Shown piece after piece: positions 37,219 through 47,080 of a stretch of 64,000 nt of DNA (positions are counted from its first letter, which is position 1; each line of letters opens with the position of its first letter). Origin of the DNA: Pseudonocardia abyssalis. Lineage in GTDB: Bacteria > Actinomycetota > Actinomycetes > Mycobacteriales > Pseudonocardiaceae. The notes beneath the pieces were generated by a model that made no database searches, was not told the origin of the DNA, and saw only the letters and a program-made list of their open reading frames with translations. Where the stretch lies: assembly GCF_019263705.2 (NCBI RefSeq), contig NZ_JADQDK010000001.1, positions 3,968,001 to 4,032,000 of the forward strand. The letters run 5' to 3'. A program made the translations under genes and the position numbers.

Positions 37219-38489
37219 GCGTCTTCTCCCTTGCCCGGCTCGACCAGCAGCACGCCGCGCCCGGCACCGCGCAGCGACGCCGCGGCGGCGCTCACGGCGT
37301 CGGGGGTGACGGCGGCGAGGCGGCCGGGCAGCTCGTCGGTGATCTCGGCGCGGCCGTAGAGCAGCTCGCGCGCCCCCAGGCCGAGCATGCGGTACATGAC
37401 GCGGTCGTTCTCCTGGTGCGCCCCGGCCGACCAGCGCGCGACCTGGCGGGACAGCTCGTCGGCACTCGGACCCTGGGCGGCGAGCTTCTCCAGCTCCTCG
37501 TCGACCGCTCCGATGACGCGGTCCGGGTCGACGGCGGCGGGGTGCACCGCGGTGACGGTGAACGTGTCGGGGTCGCGGGCGTCGAGGGAGCCCATGAGGC
37601 CCGCGGCGGCGGAGATGTCGGTGACCAGCCCGTCGGCGTGCACGAGCCGGCGCTGCAGCCGGGCGGCCTCACCGTCGCCGAGGACGGAGGCGAGGAGCAT
37701 GTGGGCGAGGTAACCGTCGAGGTCGGTGGCCGGGTCGGGCAACCGGAACCCCATCGCGAGTGCGGGCAGCGGCGCGTGGGCGTCGGGGACGGCCTGGCGG
37801 CGCTCGACCCCCGGAACGGGCTCGAAGAACGACGGGCGCGTCGGCGTGGGGCGGGCCGGGATGTCGCCGAAGTGCTTCTCCACCAGGGCGAGCGTCTCGT
37901 CGAGGTCGATGAACCCGGCGACGGTGACCTGCGCGTTGCCCGGGGCGTAGTAGGTGTCGAAGAACGCCGCGGCGTCGTCGAGGGAGGCCTGCTCCAGCTC
38001 GGAGAAGTCGCCGTAGCCGTTGTGCGCGTTGGGGAACGTGTCGTAGAGGACCGGCGGCAGCAGGATCCAGGGGAACCCGCCGTAGGGCCGGTTGAGCACG
38101 TTGAGGCGGATCTCCTCCTTCACCACGTCGATCTGGTTCGCCAGGTTCTCCTGCGACAGCGTGGGCGCGCGGAGGCGGTCGGCCTCCAGGAACAGCGCCC
38201 GCTCCAGCGCCGCGGCGGGCAGCACCTCGAAGTAGTCGGTGTAGTCCTGGTGCGTCGAGCCGTTGAACACCCCGCCCGAGCCCTGGACGTGGCGGAAGTG
38301 CGCCAGCTTCTCCAGGCTCTCGCTGCCCTGGAACATGAGGTGCTCGAACAGGTGCGCGAACCCCGTCCGCCCCTCGGGCTCGGACCGGAACCCGACGTCG
38401 ACGTGCACCGCGACGCCGACGACGGGGGTGGCGGGATCGGGGACCAGCAGGACCCGGAGCCCGTTGGCGAGCGCGGTTCTGTGCAGCAC
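37215..38489 (-). CDS. M16 zinc peptidase, catalytic subunit
   Basis: 424 residues. Zinc motif HLFEH (about 46-50, in FAHLFEHLMFQG) and downstream Glu in LFLEADRLRAP; second M16 domain PALAMGFRLPDPATDLDGYL. Likely forms a heterodimer with the downstream partner lacking the motif. GTG at 38489 gives MLHRTALANGLRVLLVPDP; the open frame upstream is shadow over the amidotransferase gene. Substrate unknown. Confidence 0.9.
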   Translation of the reverse strand: MLHRTALANGLRVLLVPDPATPVVGVAVHVDVGFRSEPEGRTGFAHLFEHLMFQGSESLEKLAHFRHVQGSGGVFNGSTHQDYTDYFEVLPAAALERALFLEADRLRAPTLSQENLANQIDVVKEEIRLNVLNRPYGGFPWILLPPVLYDTFPNAHNGYGDFSELEQASLDDAAAFFDTYYAPGNAQVTVAGFIDLDETLALVEKHFGDIPARPTPTRPSFFEPVPGVERRQAVPDAHAPLPALAMGFRLPDPATDLDGYLAHMLLASVLGDGEAARLQRRLVHADGLVTDISAAAGLMGSLDARDPDTFTVTAVHPAAVDPDRVIGAVDEELEKLAAQGPSADELSRQVARWSAGAHQENDRVMYRMLGLGARELLYGRAEITDELPGRLAAVTPDAVSAAAASLRGAGRGVLLVEPGKGEDA

Positions 38490-38499
38490 GTGGCCGAAT

Positions 38500-39210
38500 C
38501 TAGTCCGCCGTGACGTCGACGGCGTGCGGGAGCCGCGCGCAGAAGCGGGCGACGAGGTCCCGGCACGCGGCCGCACTCGCCGCCGCCCGCCCGTCGAGCT
38601 CGGCGACGAGGCCGGCGAGATCGAACTCGGCCTCGACGGCCTCGCGACCGCGGCTCCCCCACGACTCCACCCACTGGGCGAGGACGTCCGGGGTGATCTC
38701 CGGGTGGAACTGCACCCCCATGTGCGCGCCATGGGTGAAGGCCTGCACGCACACGTCGTTGCGGGCGATCTCCACGGCGCCGGGCGGCAGGGTGAACGCG
38801 TCGTCGTGGAACTCGATCCAGGTGCCGGGCGGCAGGACGTCGGCGTCGGCCGTGCCCAGGGTGACGAACCCGCGCTCGGGCCGGGGCGCCCGGCCGACGG
38901 TGCCGCCCAGCGCCCGGGCCAGCAGCTGCCCGCCGAAGCAGATCCCCAGCACCGGGACCCCCGCGGCGAGCGTCCGCCGCACGAACGCGAGTTCGCGGGG
39001 CAGCCAGGGCAGGGCGTCGTCGGCCACGGACTCCGCGGACCCCATGACGACGAGGAGGTCGAACGTCTCCGGAACGGGGGTTCCCTCCTCGACGAGAGAG
39101 CCGATCGTCACGTCGAAACCCTGCTCGGCCAACGCGGGCGCGATCGTGCCCGCGTTCCGGATCCCGTCGCCGGGAGCCGTCGTGTGGACGAGGACGAGCG
39201 CGCGGCTCAT
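38500..39210 (-). CDS. Class I glutamine amidotransferase-like protein
   Basis: 236 residues. Nucleophile elbow GICFGGQLLARALGG (Cys near 97) and catalytic His/Glu in VQFHPEITPDVL (near 174) form the GATase triad. Stand-alone relatives of GMP synthase amidotransferase domains. It is co-translated with the ProA-like gene (ATGA overlap at 39207-39210). Partner synthetase not identified. Confidence 0.88.
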   Translation of the reverse strand: MSRALVLVHTTAPGDGIRNAGTIAPALAEQGFDVTIGSLVEEGTPVPETFDLLVVMGSAESVADDALPWLPRELAFVRRTLAAGVPVLGICFGGQLLARALGGTVGRAPRPERGFVTLGTADADVLPPGTWIEFHDDAFTLPPGAVEIARNDVCVQAFTHGAHMGVQFHPEITPDVLAQWVESWGSRGREAVEAEFDLAGLVAELDGRAAASAAACRDLVARFCARLPHAVDVTAD

Positions 39211-40481
39211 CCCTCGTGCGCGACGGCCGGGAGCACCACGAACTGGCGCAGGCTCAGGTCGACGTAGGTGACCGGGCCCCGCGGGCCGGGGGTGTGATCG
39301 ACGTTGATGCCGGTCTCGGGGAGGCCGAGGAGCTTGTAGCCGTCGAGCAGGCGGGTCGTGGTGTTCCAGAAGACGCCGGTACCGGTGTAGGCGTCGATGA
39401 ACGCCGTGGCCGCGTCGGCGTCGGTGGCACAGACGCACGCGGCGAGGCCGGACGTCTCACGGGCCGCGGTGAGCGCGGCGTCGACCGGGCCGTCGACGGT
39501 CGTGACCGTCACGTGGGCCTCGGCGCCGGAGTCGAGCGCCCACTCGTGGCCGAGCGGGTGGTCGTGCGGGGCGAGGCTCGGGGTGATGTCACGGTCGGCG
39601 AGCGCCTCCTCGGCGATCGGCCAGAGGCGGTCGTAGGCGTCGGCGTCGATGAGGAGCAGGTTGAGGCGGTTGCAGACGCCGAGGCGGTCGGTCGACTCGG
39701 TGACCAGTCGCTCGACGTCGTCCTCGTCGGCGGACCCGTGCAGGTAGAGCACGCCGCCGCCGTCGGCATGGGCGAGCACGCGGGTGCCCGCGGCCGCCCC
39801 CAGCGCGGACAGGCGGCGGGTGACCTCGCCGCTGCCGCGCACCACCACGAGCGGCACCAGGTCCGGCAGGCCGACGAGCGCGTCGGCGCCCGCGTGGCCG
39901 GGCGTCGGCACGAGCTGCACGGCGCCGGCGGGCACGCCGTGCTGCTCCAGCGCCGGGGCGAGGACGAGGTCGACCAGCGCACGCGCGGAGCCCAGCGCCG
40001 CCGCCCCGGTGCGGAGCACGGCGGCGCTGCGGGCCTTGAGCACCTGCGAGGCGACGTCGACGGTCACGTTGGGGCGCGCCTCGAACACCGCTCCGATGAC
40101 GCCGACGGGCACGCGCCGCTCGAACACCCGCTCGCCGGTGGGCAGGGTGCGGACCTCGCGCTGCAGCGGGGGCTCCGGGGTGGCGGCGAGGACGTCGAGC
40201 TGGGTGGCCATCTCGGCGATCCGCTCGGGCGTCAGGCGCAGGCGGTCGAGCAGGCCCGGAGCCATGCCGTTCTGCTCGGCCGCGGTGACGTCGACGTGAT
40301 TGGCCTCCAGCAGCTGGGCGGAGCGCTCGCGAAGCAGCGTCGCGGCGGCGCGCAGGGCGGCGTCGACGGCGGCACCGCCCGCCGCCCGGACCCCCGGCGC
40401 GGCGGCTGCGGCGCGGACGGCGGCCTCGCGGACGGCGGCGAACTCGGGGGCTTCGGTGGGGACGTCGACGCTGGTGCTCAC
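39207..40481 (-). CDS. proA: Gamma-glutamyl phosphate reductase-like dehydrogenase
   Basis: 424 residues. PVGVIGAVFEARPNVTVDVA and RLGVCNRLNLLLID (catalytic Cys270) are ProA-family features. The canonical ProA reduces gamma-glutamyl phosphate in proline synthesis. The C-terminal half departs from it: VLAHADGGGVLYLHGS replaces the usual HxxGxCHxYVD block, and the end reads WNTTTRLLDGYKLLGLPETG. No proB nearby; instead it is coupled to an amidotransferase. A paralog with another substrate is possible. Confidence 0.72.
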   Translation of the reverse strand: MSTSVDVPTEAPEFAAVREAAVRAAAAAPGVRAAGGAAVDAALRAAATLLRERSAQLLEANHVDVTAAEQNGMAPGLLDRLRLTPERIAEMATQLDVLAATPEPPLQREVRTLPTGERVFERRVPVGVIGAVFEARPNVTVDVASQVLKARSAAVLRTGAAALGSARALVDLVLAPALEQHGVPAGAVQLVPTPGHAGADALVGLPDLVPLVVVRGSGEVTRRLSALGAAAGTRVLAHADGGGVLYLHGSADEDDVERLVTESTDRLGVCNRLNLLLIDADAYDRLWPIAEEALADRDITPSLAPHDHPLGHEWALDSGAEAHVTVTTVDGPVDAALTAARETSGLAACVCATDADAATAFIDAYTGTGVFWNTTTRLLDGYKLLGLPETGINVDHTPGPRGPVTYVDLSLRQFVVLPAVAHEG

Positions 40482-40539
40482 GCCGGACAGGTTGCCACGG
40501 TCCCGCCCGGGACTGCGGCGGGGTCACGACGTCACCCCG

Positions 40540-40599
40540 CCGATCACGGCGTCGATGTCGCCCGCGGAGATCGACGGGCGACGTCCGTGCCGTGATCGG
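40540..40599. terminator. Imperfect palindrome between sortase and ProA-like genes
   Basis: CCGATCACGGC (40540-40550) and GCCGTGATCGG (40589-40599) form a perfect 11-bp outer stem; the inner part (GTCGCCCG opposite CGGGCGAC) pairs with a few mismatches between. Lies downstream of the sortase stop and upstream of the ProA-like start, so it probably ends the sortase transcript. Confidence 0.65.
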
Positions 40600-40615
40600 C
40601 CGGGTTCCGGGGTGA

Positions 40616-41281
40616 TCAGACCGGTACCGCGTGCACCACCACGTTGTCCTGGTAGTGCCCCGTCGCCGGGTCGAAGGCCCCGCCGCAGGTGATCAGGACG
40701 AGTCCGGGCGGGCCGTCGCCGGTGAACAGGTCGAGCGGGAGGTCGGCCTTGCGGTACTCCCGACGGGCGGCGACGACGTAGCGCAGCTCGCGCCCGTCGG
40801 CCCCGCGCACGACGACCTCCTCCCCCGGCCCGACCTCGCGCAGCACCGCGAGCACGCCGAGCCCGTCGGCGGCCGTGTCGACGTGCCCGGCCAGTACGGC
40901 CACCCCGGTCGCGCTGCCGGCCAGCGGGCCGGGGGCCCACCAGCCGACCGTCGAGGGTGGGTCCGGGATCACCATCGAGCCGCCCGGGGCGGTCCCGACC
41001 GGGACGACGGGGGCGAGCACACCGCGACCGGGCAGGGCCAGCTCGACCGGGACGGTCCCGACGACGACCGGCGGTACGGCGGACGGGGTCCCGTCGGTGG
41101 GAACCGCCGGAGCGGGGCGGGCGGATGCGGCGGGCGCCGCCCCGAAGTCGGCCGGACCCGGGCCCGTGAACAGCAGCGCACCCCCGGCCACGAGGCACGC
41201 CAGACCGGCGCCGGTGGCCACCCGCAGGGGCCACCGGCGCACGGAGGGGGTGGGTGTCAGGAGACCTGACGGCGACGCCAC
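40616..41281 (-). CDS. Class F-like sortase
   Basis: 221 residues, one N-terminal membrane anchor (about 20-40), Pro/Ala linker, then a sortase beta-barrel. Catalytic His133 (LAGHVDT) and Cys199 (LITCGG) are present. The position twelve residues after the Cys, where class F relatives generally have Arg in a YRDN-type motif, is Gln211 (HYQDNVVV). Sortases attach proteins to the wall. The start overlaps the end of the upstream lipoprotein gene by 25 bp. Confidence 0.82.
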   Translation of the reverse strand: MASPSGLLTPTPSVRRWPLRVATGAGLACLVAGGALLFTGPGPADFGAAPAASARPAPAVPTDGTPSAVPPVVVGTVPVELALPGRGVLAPVVPVGTAPGGSMVIPDPPSTVGWWAPGPLAGSATGVAVLAGHVDTAADGLGVLAVLREVGPGEEVVVRGADGRELRYVVAARREYRKADLPLDLFTGDGPPGLVLITCGGAFDPATGHYQDNVVVHAVPV

Positions 41282-41961
41282 GCGGCGCCTCCGACCAACG
41301 CCACGCCGCCACCGAGCAGGGCGATCGCGAGCAGCGGGGCGTCCTGGGCGGCCTGGCCGCCGTTGCCCGCGTCGACGGCGGTGGGGGCGTCGGCCCCGGC
41401 CGCGGTGGAGGCGTCGGCGAGGCTCGCGGCGAGCGCGTCGAGGCGGTCGAGGGCCTCCTGGGCTGCGGCCTTCGCCTCGGGCGAGGCGTCCGGGGAGGCC
41501 AGGACGGCCTCGGCGGCGCTGCGGGCCTGGGCGAGGGCCTCACCCGCGGCGTTCAGCCAGGCCTGGTCGAACGGCTGACCGCTGCGGGCACCCAGGTCGG
41601 CGAGCTGGGCCTGCTGCTCAGGGGTGAGCGCGTCGGTGACGGCCACACCCTGCTCCTCGGCGAGCGTGCGGAGCTGCGCGGTCAGGGACTCGGCGTCGCT
41701 CGACAGCTGCCCGCCGAGGGCGCGGACCTGGTCGCCGGCGCCCTGGTCCTGGCCCAGGCCGCCGAGGGCGGCCAGCCCGGTCGCGGCGGTGAGGGCGCCG
41801 CCGAGGGCAGCCGTCCCGGCTCCGGCGGCGTCGGCGGGTGCGGACGCGGGCGCGCCGGCGGCGGGCGGTGCGGCCGGGTCGGCGGGTGCGGGTGACGAGC
41901 AGGCGCTGACGGTCAGGACGGCGAACGCGGCGAGCGTCGCCGACATCGAACGGATCTTCAT
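41257..41961 (-). CDS. Lipoprotein with C-terminal membrane anchor
   Basis: 234 residues. Signal peptide with lipobox VSAC (Cys about 21), Ala/Pro-rich linker, a helical DUF4142-like middle (LTPEQQAQLADLGARSG, AKAAAQEALDRLDALAASLA), and at the C-terminus a hydrophobic helix followed by RRR (LLGGGVALVGGAAWRRRQVS). The hydrophobic-plus-basic tail is like a sortase sorting signal but no LPxTG-type motif precedes it. Cotranscribed with the sortase, so it is the obvious candidate substrate or partner. Confidence 0.75.
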   Translation of the reverse strand: MKIRSMSATLAAFAVLTVSACSSPAPADPAAPPAAGAPASAPADAAGAGTAALGGALTAATGLAALGGLGQDQGAGDQVRALGGQLSSDAESLTAQLRTLAEEQGVAVTDALTPEQQAQLADLGARSGQPFDQAWLNAAGEALAQARSAAEAVLASPDASPEAKAAAQEALDRLDALAASLADASTAAGADAPTAVDAGNGGQAAQDAPLLAIALLGGGVALVGGAAWRRRQVS

Positions 41962-42112
41962 CGGTACCTCCGGGGAGCGGTGGGGAGCGCCTCGGAGGTT
42001 GACGCGTCCGCCGCGCCCCCGCAGCCTCGGAGGGGCCGAACCCCCCGATCGGGTGGATCATGACCCGCGACCGCGTCGACCTCCACGCGGGTCCAGGGAG
42101 CACCATCGTTCC

Positions 42113-43459
42113 ATGACCGTCCCGACCGCCGTCCGCACGGAGCTGTTCGGACCCGACCGCCGGTCGACGACCTTCGGTCTGGTCCTGCTGATCAGCCTGG
42201 TCGCGTTCGAGGCGATGGGGGTCGGGACCGCGATGCCCGCACTCGTCGCCGACCTCGGCGCGGTGTCGATGTACGCGTGGCCGTTCGTGGCCTTCATGGC
42301 CGCGTCGGTCCTCGGCACCGTGCTCGGTGGGCGCTTCAGCGACCGCGCCGGGCCGCGCGTGCCGCTCGTCGTCGCTCCGGTGCTGTTCGGGATCGGGCTG
42401 CTCGTCGCCGGTACGGCGGTGTCGATGCCGCAACTGCTCCTCGGGCGGCTGCTGCAGGGGCTCGGGGCGGGCGCGCTGGGCGTCGGTGTCTACGTGCTGA
42501 TCGCGCTCGTCTACCCCGAGCGCGCGCGGCCCGCGGTGTTCGGACTGATCTCCTCGGCGTGGGTGCTGCCGTCGCTGGTCGGGCCACCGGTCGCCGGGCT
42601 GGTGACGGACACCGTCTCGTGGCACTGGGTGTTCCTGGGGCTCGTGCCGTTCGTGGCGCTCGCGGTCGCCCTCGTGGTGCCGGCCGTGCGGCGCCTCGGA
42701 CCGCCGGACCCGACGCGCACGGTGGCCCCCGCACGCCGCGGGCTGGTACCGGCCGCGGCGGCCGCGGCCGTCGGGGTCTCCGCGCTGAGCTGGGCGGCGC
42801 AGCAGGGCAGCGCGGCCGGGGCGGTCGCCGCCGGGGTCGCGGTCGTGCTGCTGGTGCCCGCGGTGCCCCGGTTGCTGCCGGACGGGGTGTTCCGGGCGGC
42901 GCGCGGCGTGCCCGTCGTCGTCATCTCCCGGGGGCTGCTCGCGGGCGTGTTCTTCACCGTCAACTCCTACCTGCCGCTCATGCTCAACGGCACCCACGGC
43001 TGGACGCTCGCGGCGGCCGGACTGCCGCTGATCGTCGGGTCGCTGGGGTGGTCGAGCGCGGCGGCGTGGCAGGGCCGCCGTCCCGACCTGTCCCGCGCCC
43101 GGCTGCTGCGGATCGGCTTCTGCGCGCTCGGCACCGGCGCCGCGGGGATGCTGCTCGTCGCCCCGGCCTGGGGGCTGCCGTGGCTGGCGCTGCCGTTCTG
43201 GGCGCTCGCGGGCGTCGGGATGGGGCTCGGGTTCTCGTCGGTGTCGTTCCTGCTGCTGCAGAAGTCGGCGCCCGAGGCCGTCGGCTTCCACAGCTCGGCC
43301 GCCCAGATCGCCGACCAGCTGACGACCGCGTCGATGATCGGACTCGGCGGGGCGCTGCTCGCGGTGCTGGTGGCCCCGGGCGTCGCCCTGCCGGTGCTGG
43401 TGGCCGTACTCGTCGGGCTGGCCGCGCTGGGTGCGGTGCTGGCCGGGCGGACGGCCTAG
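42113..43459 (+). CDS. MFS transporter, DHA2-like exporter
   Basis: 448 residues, about 12-14 membrane helices. First helix FGLVLLISLVAFEAMGVGTAMPAL, motif A GGRFSDRAGPR (about 63-73), motif B-like LLGRLLQGLGAGALGVGVYV. Resembles drug exporters. Specificity unknown. ATG at 42113. The stop overlaps the convergent xthA stop by 4 bp. Confidence 0.88.
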   Translation: MTVPTAVRTELFGPDRRSTTFGLVLLISLVAFEAMGVGTAMPALVADLGAVSMYAWPFVAFMAASVLGTVLGGRFSDRAGPRVPLVVAPVLFGIGLLVAGTAVSMPQLLLGRLLQGLGAGALGVGVYVLIALVYPERARPAVFGLISSAWVLPSLVGPPVAGLVTDTVSWHWVFLGLVPFVALAVALVVPAVRRLGPPDPTRTVAPARRGLVPAAAAAAVGVSALSWAAQQGSAAGAVAAGVAVVLLVPAVPRLLPDGVFRAARGVPVVVISRGLLAGVFFTVNSYLPLMLNGTHGWTLAAAGLPLIVGSLGWSSAAAWQGRRPDLSRARLLRIGFCALGTGAAGMLLVAPAWGLPWLALPFWALAGVGMGLGFSSVSFLLLQKSAPEAVGFHSSAAQIADQLTTASMIGLGGALLAVLVAPGVALPVLVAVLVGLAALGAVLAGRTA

Positions 43460-44301
43460 CGGCGCCGCTTCGGGTTCGACGGCGGCGGGACGACCGGGCC
43501 GATGTCCCCGTCCGGGGCGGTGTCCAGGTCCATGATCACCGGGGCGTGGTCGCTGGGCCCGGACCCCTTGCGCGCCTGGCGGTCGACCCACGCCGCGGCG
43601 ACGCGGCCCGCCGGGTCGGCGCCCGCGAGCACCAGGTCGATGCGCATGCCCTGGTCCTGGTGGAAGCGGCCCGCGCGGTAGTCCCAGTAGCTGAAGAACC
43701 GCTCGGTGGGCCAGCGGTCGCGGACGACGTCGGCCAGGCCGAGGTCACGCAGGGTCGTGAGCGCGCCGCGCTCGGCGGGCGTCACGTGGGTGGAGTCGAC
43801 GAACTGGGCCGGGTCCCACACGTCGTCGTCGGTGGGGGCGATGTTGACGTCGCCGGCGATGACGGTGGTCGCCGCGTCGCCGACCGACGCCGCGAGCGCG
43901 GCCAGCCACTCCAGCTTGTAGGCGTAGTGCGGGTCGTCGGGGGTACGGCCGTTGGGCACGTAGACCGACGTGACGCGCAGCCCGCCGCAGGTGGCGGTGA
44001 CGGCACGGGCCTCGACGGCGTCGTTGAACGACGGGGCGGCGGGCAGCGCGCGCCGCACGTCCTCCAGGCCGACGCGCGACAGCAGCGCGACCCCGTTCCA
44101 CCGCCCCTCCCCGACGTGCGCGACCTCGTAGCCGCGCTCCTTGAGCGGCTCGTCGAACGCCTCGGCGAACTGCTCGTCGGTCACCTTCGTCTCCTGCAGG
44201 CAGACGACGTCGGGGGCGCGCTCGTCGAGCCAGGGCAGCAGCCGCGGCAGCCGGACGAGGGCGGAGTTCACGTTCCACGTAGCCAGGCGCACGCCCGGCA
44301 C
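43456..44301 (-). CDS. xthA: Exodeoxyribonuclease III
   Basis: 281 residues, AP endonuclease/3' exonuclease of base excision repair. [12 protein letters not shown] (Asn), CLQETKV (catalytic Glu), [16 protein letters not shown] (Asp/Asn), MRIDLVLAG and [10 protein letters not shown] (catalytic Asp-His) cover the family motifs. Start drawn at GTG 44301; the GTG at 44292 (MRLATWN) is equally good. Divergent from xylA by 46 bp. Confidence 0.93.
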   Translation of the reverse strand: MPGVRLATWNVNSALVRLPRLLPWLDERAPDVVCLQETKVTDEQFAEAFDEPLKERGYEVAHVGEGRWNGVALLSRVGLEDVRRALPAAPSFNDAVEARAVTATCGGLRVTSVYVPNGRTPDDPHYAYKLEWLAALAASVGDAATTVIAGDVNIAPTDDDVWDPAQFVDSTHVTPAERGALTTLRDLGLADVVRDRWPTERFFSYWDYRAGRFHQDQGMRIDLVLAGADPAGRVAAAWVDRQARKGSGPSDHAPVIMDLDTAPDGDIGPVVPPPSNPKRRR

Positions 44302-44347
44302 GCTACCGTGGGCGAGTTTGTACGATCACCGAACAAAGGGGTTCCCC

Positions 44348-45532
44348 GTGGTGCAGCCGACTCGTGACGACCACTTCAGCTTCGGTCTCTGGACCGTCGG
44401 CTGGCCCGCCGCCGACCCGTTCGGCACCGCCACGCGGCCCTGGCTCGACCCCGTCGAGTCGGTGCACCGGCTCTCCGACCTGGGCGCCTGGGGCGTCACG
44501 TTCCACGACGACGACCTGCTCCCGTTCGGCTCCACCCCCGACGAGCGCAACCGGATCCTCACCCGCTTCCGCGCCGCGCTCGACGAGACCGGCCTCGTGG
44601 TCCCGATGATGACCACCAACACGTTCACCCACCCCGTGTTCAAGGACGGCGCGTTCACCAGCAACGACCGCGGCGTGCGCCGGTTCGCGCTGCGCAAGAT
44701 CCTGCGCAACCTCGACCTGGCCGCAGAGCTCGGCGCGTCCACCTACGTGTTCTGGGGCGGGCGCGAGGGCGCCGAGGTCGACTCCGGCAAGGACATCCAG
44801 GCCGCGCTCGACCGCTACCGCGAGGGCATCGACACCCTCGCCGCGTACGTCAAGGAGCAGGGCTACGGCATCCGGTTCGCGATCGAGCCCAAGCCCAACG
44901 AGCCCCGCGGCGACATCCTGCTGCCCACGCTCGGGCACGCGCTCGCCTTCATCGCCGGGCTCGAGCACGGCGACATCGTCGGCGTGAACCCCGAGGTCGG
45001 GCACGAGCAGATGGCCGGGCTCAACTACTCCGCGGGCATCGCGCAGGCGCTGTGGGCGGGCAAGCTGTTCCACCTCGACCTCAACGGCCAGCGCGGCATC
45101 AAGTACGACCAGGACCTGATCTTCGGCCACGGCGACCTGATCAACGCGTTCTCGCTCGTCGACCTCATCGAGCACGGCGCGCCGGGCGGCGGCCCGTCCT
45201 ACGACGGCCCGCGACACTTCGACTACAAGCCGCTGCGCACCGAGGACGTCACCGGCGTGTGGGACTCCGCCGCGGCGAACATGCGGACCTACCTGCTGCT
45301 CAAGGAGCGGGCGGCCGCGTTCCGCTCCGACCCCGAGGTGCTCGAGGCGCTGGCCACGGCCGGGGTGGCGGAGCTGTCGACCCCCACGCTGAACCCCGGC
45401 GAGACCCTCGCCGACCTCGCCGCCGACCGCACCGCGTTCGAGGACTACGACGCCGACAAGGCGGGCGAGCGGGGCTACGGCTTCGGGCGGCTCAACCAGC
45501 TGGCGGTGGAGCACCTGATGGGGGCGCGGTGA
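44348..45532 (+). CDS. xylA: Xylose isomerase
   Basis: 394 residues, the actinobacterial (class I) form. Interconverts D-xylose and D-xylulose with two divalent metals. Active-site stretches [11 protein letters not shown] (His/Asp pair), [10 protein letters not shown] (Trp/Glu), [13 protein letters not shown] (Glu/Lys), NPEVGHEQM and [10 protein letters not shown] are all intact. Starts GTG at 44348 (or 44351) after AAAGGGG. Followed 58 bp later by xylB. Confidence 0.96.
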   Translation: MVQPTRDDHFSFGLWTVGWPAADPFGTATRPWLDPVESVHRLSDLGAWGVTFHDDDLLPFGSTPDERNRILTRFRAALDETGLVVPMMTTNTFTHPVFKDGAFTSNDRGVRRFALRKILRNLDLAAELGASTYVFWGGREGAEVDSGKDIQAALDRYREGIDTLAAYVKEQGYGIRFAIEPKPNEPRGDILLPTLGHALAFIAGLEHGDIVGVNPEVGHEQMAGLNYSAGIAQALWAGKLFHLDLNGQRGIKYDQDLIFGHGDLINAFSLVDLIEHGAPGGGPSYDGPRHFDYKPLRTEDVTGVWDSAAANMRTYLLLKERAAAFRSDPEVLEALATAGVAELSTPTLNPGETLADLAADRTAFEDYDADKAGERGYGFGRLNQLAVEHLMGAR

Positions 45533-45590
45533 CCACCCGTGCGCGGATAACGTCGTCCCGACCACGGTTTCCGCGCACGAGGGGGCACTG

Positions 45591-46988
45591 ATGACGCTCG
45601 TGGCCGGTGTCGACTCGTCGACGCAGTCGTGCACGGTCGTCATCCGGGACGCCACCTCGGGCGCGCTCGTGCGCCACGGCCGGGCGCCGCACCCGTCGGG
45701 TACGTCGGTCGATCCGGCCGCGTGGTGGTCGGCGCTGCAGGAGGCACTCGCGCAGGCGGGCGGGCTCGACGGCGTCGAGGCGATCGCCGTCGCGGGCCAG
45801 CAGCACGGGATGGTGTGCCTGTCGGGGTCCGGTGACGTCGTGCGTCCGGCGCTGCTGTGGAACGACACCCGGTCCGCGGACGCCGCGCGCGACCTCGTCG
45901 ACGAGCTGGGCGCGCAGGCGTGGGCCGACGCGACCGGCAGCGTGCCCGTCGCCTCGATCACCGCCACCAAGCTCCGCTGGCTCGCCACGCACGAGCCCGA
46001 CAACGCCGCGACCACGGCGGCGGTGTGCCTGCCGCACGACTGGCTGACGTGGAAGCTGCGCGGCACCGGTGCGCTCGAGGACCTCGTCACCGACCGCTCC
46101 GACGCCTCCGGCACCGGCTACTGGGGCCCGGACGGCTACCGCCTCGACCTGCTGGAACGGGCGCTGGGCCGGTCCGACGTGCTGCTCCCGCGCGTCCTCG
46201 GACCGGGCGAGGCCGTCGGCCGCACCCCGGACGGGCTCCTGCTCGGCCCGGGCGCGGGTGACAACGCCGGCGCCGCACTGGGCCTGGGGGCGCAGGTCGG
46301 TGACGTCGTGGTGTCGCTGGGTACCTCGGGCGTGGTGTCGGCGATCAGCCCGACCCCCACCGCCGACGCCACCGGGATCGTCGCCGGGTTCGCCTCCGCG
46401 ACCGGCGAGCACCTGCCGCTGGTGTGCACGCTCAACGCCGCGCGGGTGCTCGACGCCGCGGGCATGCTGCTGGGCGTCGACCACGCGGAACTCTCCCGCC
46501 TCGCCCTCTCGGCCCCGGCCGGATCGGACGGGCTCGTGCTCGTGCCGTACCTGGAGGGCGAGCGGACGCCCAACCGGCCCGACTCCACCGGTGCCCTGCA
46601 CGGCCTCACGCTCGGCAGTTCCGCCCCGGCGCACCTGGCCCGGGCGTCGGTCGAGGGGCTGCTGTGCGGGCTCGCCGACGCCCTCGACGCACTGGTCGAC
46701 GCCGGGGTGCCGGTCAACCGGGTGTTCCTGGTCGGCGGCGGGGCCCGCTCCGACGCGGTGGCCCGCATCGCCCCGTCGGTGTTCGGGCGGCCGGTGCTGC
46801 GGCCGACCCCCGGCGAGTACGTCGCCGACGGGGCGGCCCGGCAGGCGGCGTGGGTGCTCGCCGGATCGGCCGCCCCCCCGGTGTGGGAGGCGGCCGACAC
46901 GGAGTCCTTCGACGCCTCCCCCACCCCCGCCGTGCGCGAGCGCTACGCGCAGGCCCGCGACCTGACCGTCCCGCGGGTCGGGGCCTGA
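45591..46988 (+). CDS. xylB: Xylulokinase
   Basis: 465 residues, FGGY kinase. Phosphate-binding loop [13 protein letters not shown] (about 5-17), [10 protein letters not shown] (catalytic region), LLWNDTRS, and C-terminal [13 protein letters not shown]. Phosphorylates xylulose to xylulose-5-phosphate for the pentose phosphate pathway. Together with xylA and the ROK repressor it forms a compact catabolic unit; no xylose ABC transporter is present here. Confidence 0.95.
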   Translation: MTLVAGVDSSTQSCTVVIRDATSGALVRHGRAPHPSGTSVDPAAWWSALQEALAQAGGLDGVEAIAVAGQQHGMVCLSGSGDVVRPALLWNDTRSADAARDLVDELGAQAWADATGSVPVASITATKLRWLATHEPDNAATTAAVCLPHDWLTWKLRGTGALEDLVTDRSDASGTGYWGPDGYRLDLLERALGRSDVLLPRVLGPGEAVGRTPDGLLLGPGAGDNAGAALGLGAQVGDVVVSLGTSGVVSAISPTPTADATGIVAGFASATGEHLPLVCTLNAARVLDAAGMLLGVDHAELSRLALSAPAGSDGLVLVPYLEGERTPNRPDSTGALHGLTLGSSAPAHLARASVEGLLCGLADALDALVDAGVPVNRVFLVGGGARSDAVARIAPSVFGRPVLRPTPGEYVADGAARQAAWVLAGSAAPPVWEAADTESFDASPTPAVRERYAQARDLTVPRVGA

Positions 46989-46993
46989 ATGCG

Positions 46994-47048
46994 CGCGAGT
47001 CGGCGTGTGGTGGTGCGCGGGTCGGGGTCCGGTGGAGCGCCGGTCGGG
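46994..47048 (+). repeat. 22-bp-period array E (3 units) between xylB and ROK gene
   Basis: CGCGAGTCGG at 46994, CGCGGGTCGG at 47016 and CGCCGGTCGGG at 47038: exactly 22 bp apart, core progressively altered. It fills most of the 92-bp gap, 33 bp before the ROK start, where operators for a ROK repressor might be expected; however the core is the genome-family word, not a typical ROK palindrome. Confidence 0.65.
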
Positions 47049-47080
47049 CTCTCGTCGCGCACGTCCGGGTCGAGGCCGCG

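Noticed and set aside
41257..41340. LPxTG-type sorting signal in the lipoprotein
   Set aside because: The tail has the hydrophobic and basic parts but no LPxTG or LAxTG motif before them, so it is recorded as an oddity and not as a sorting signal.
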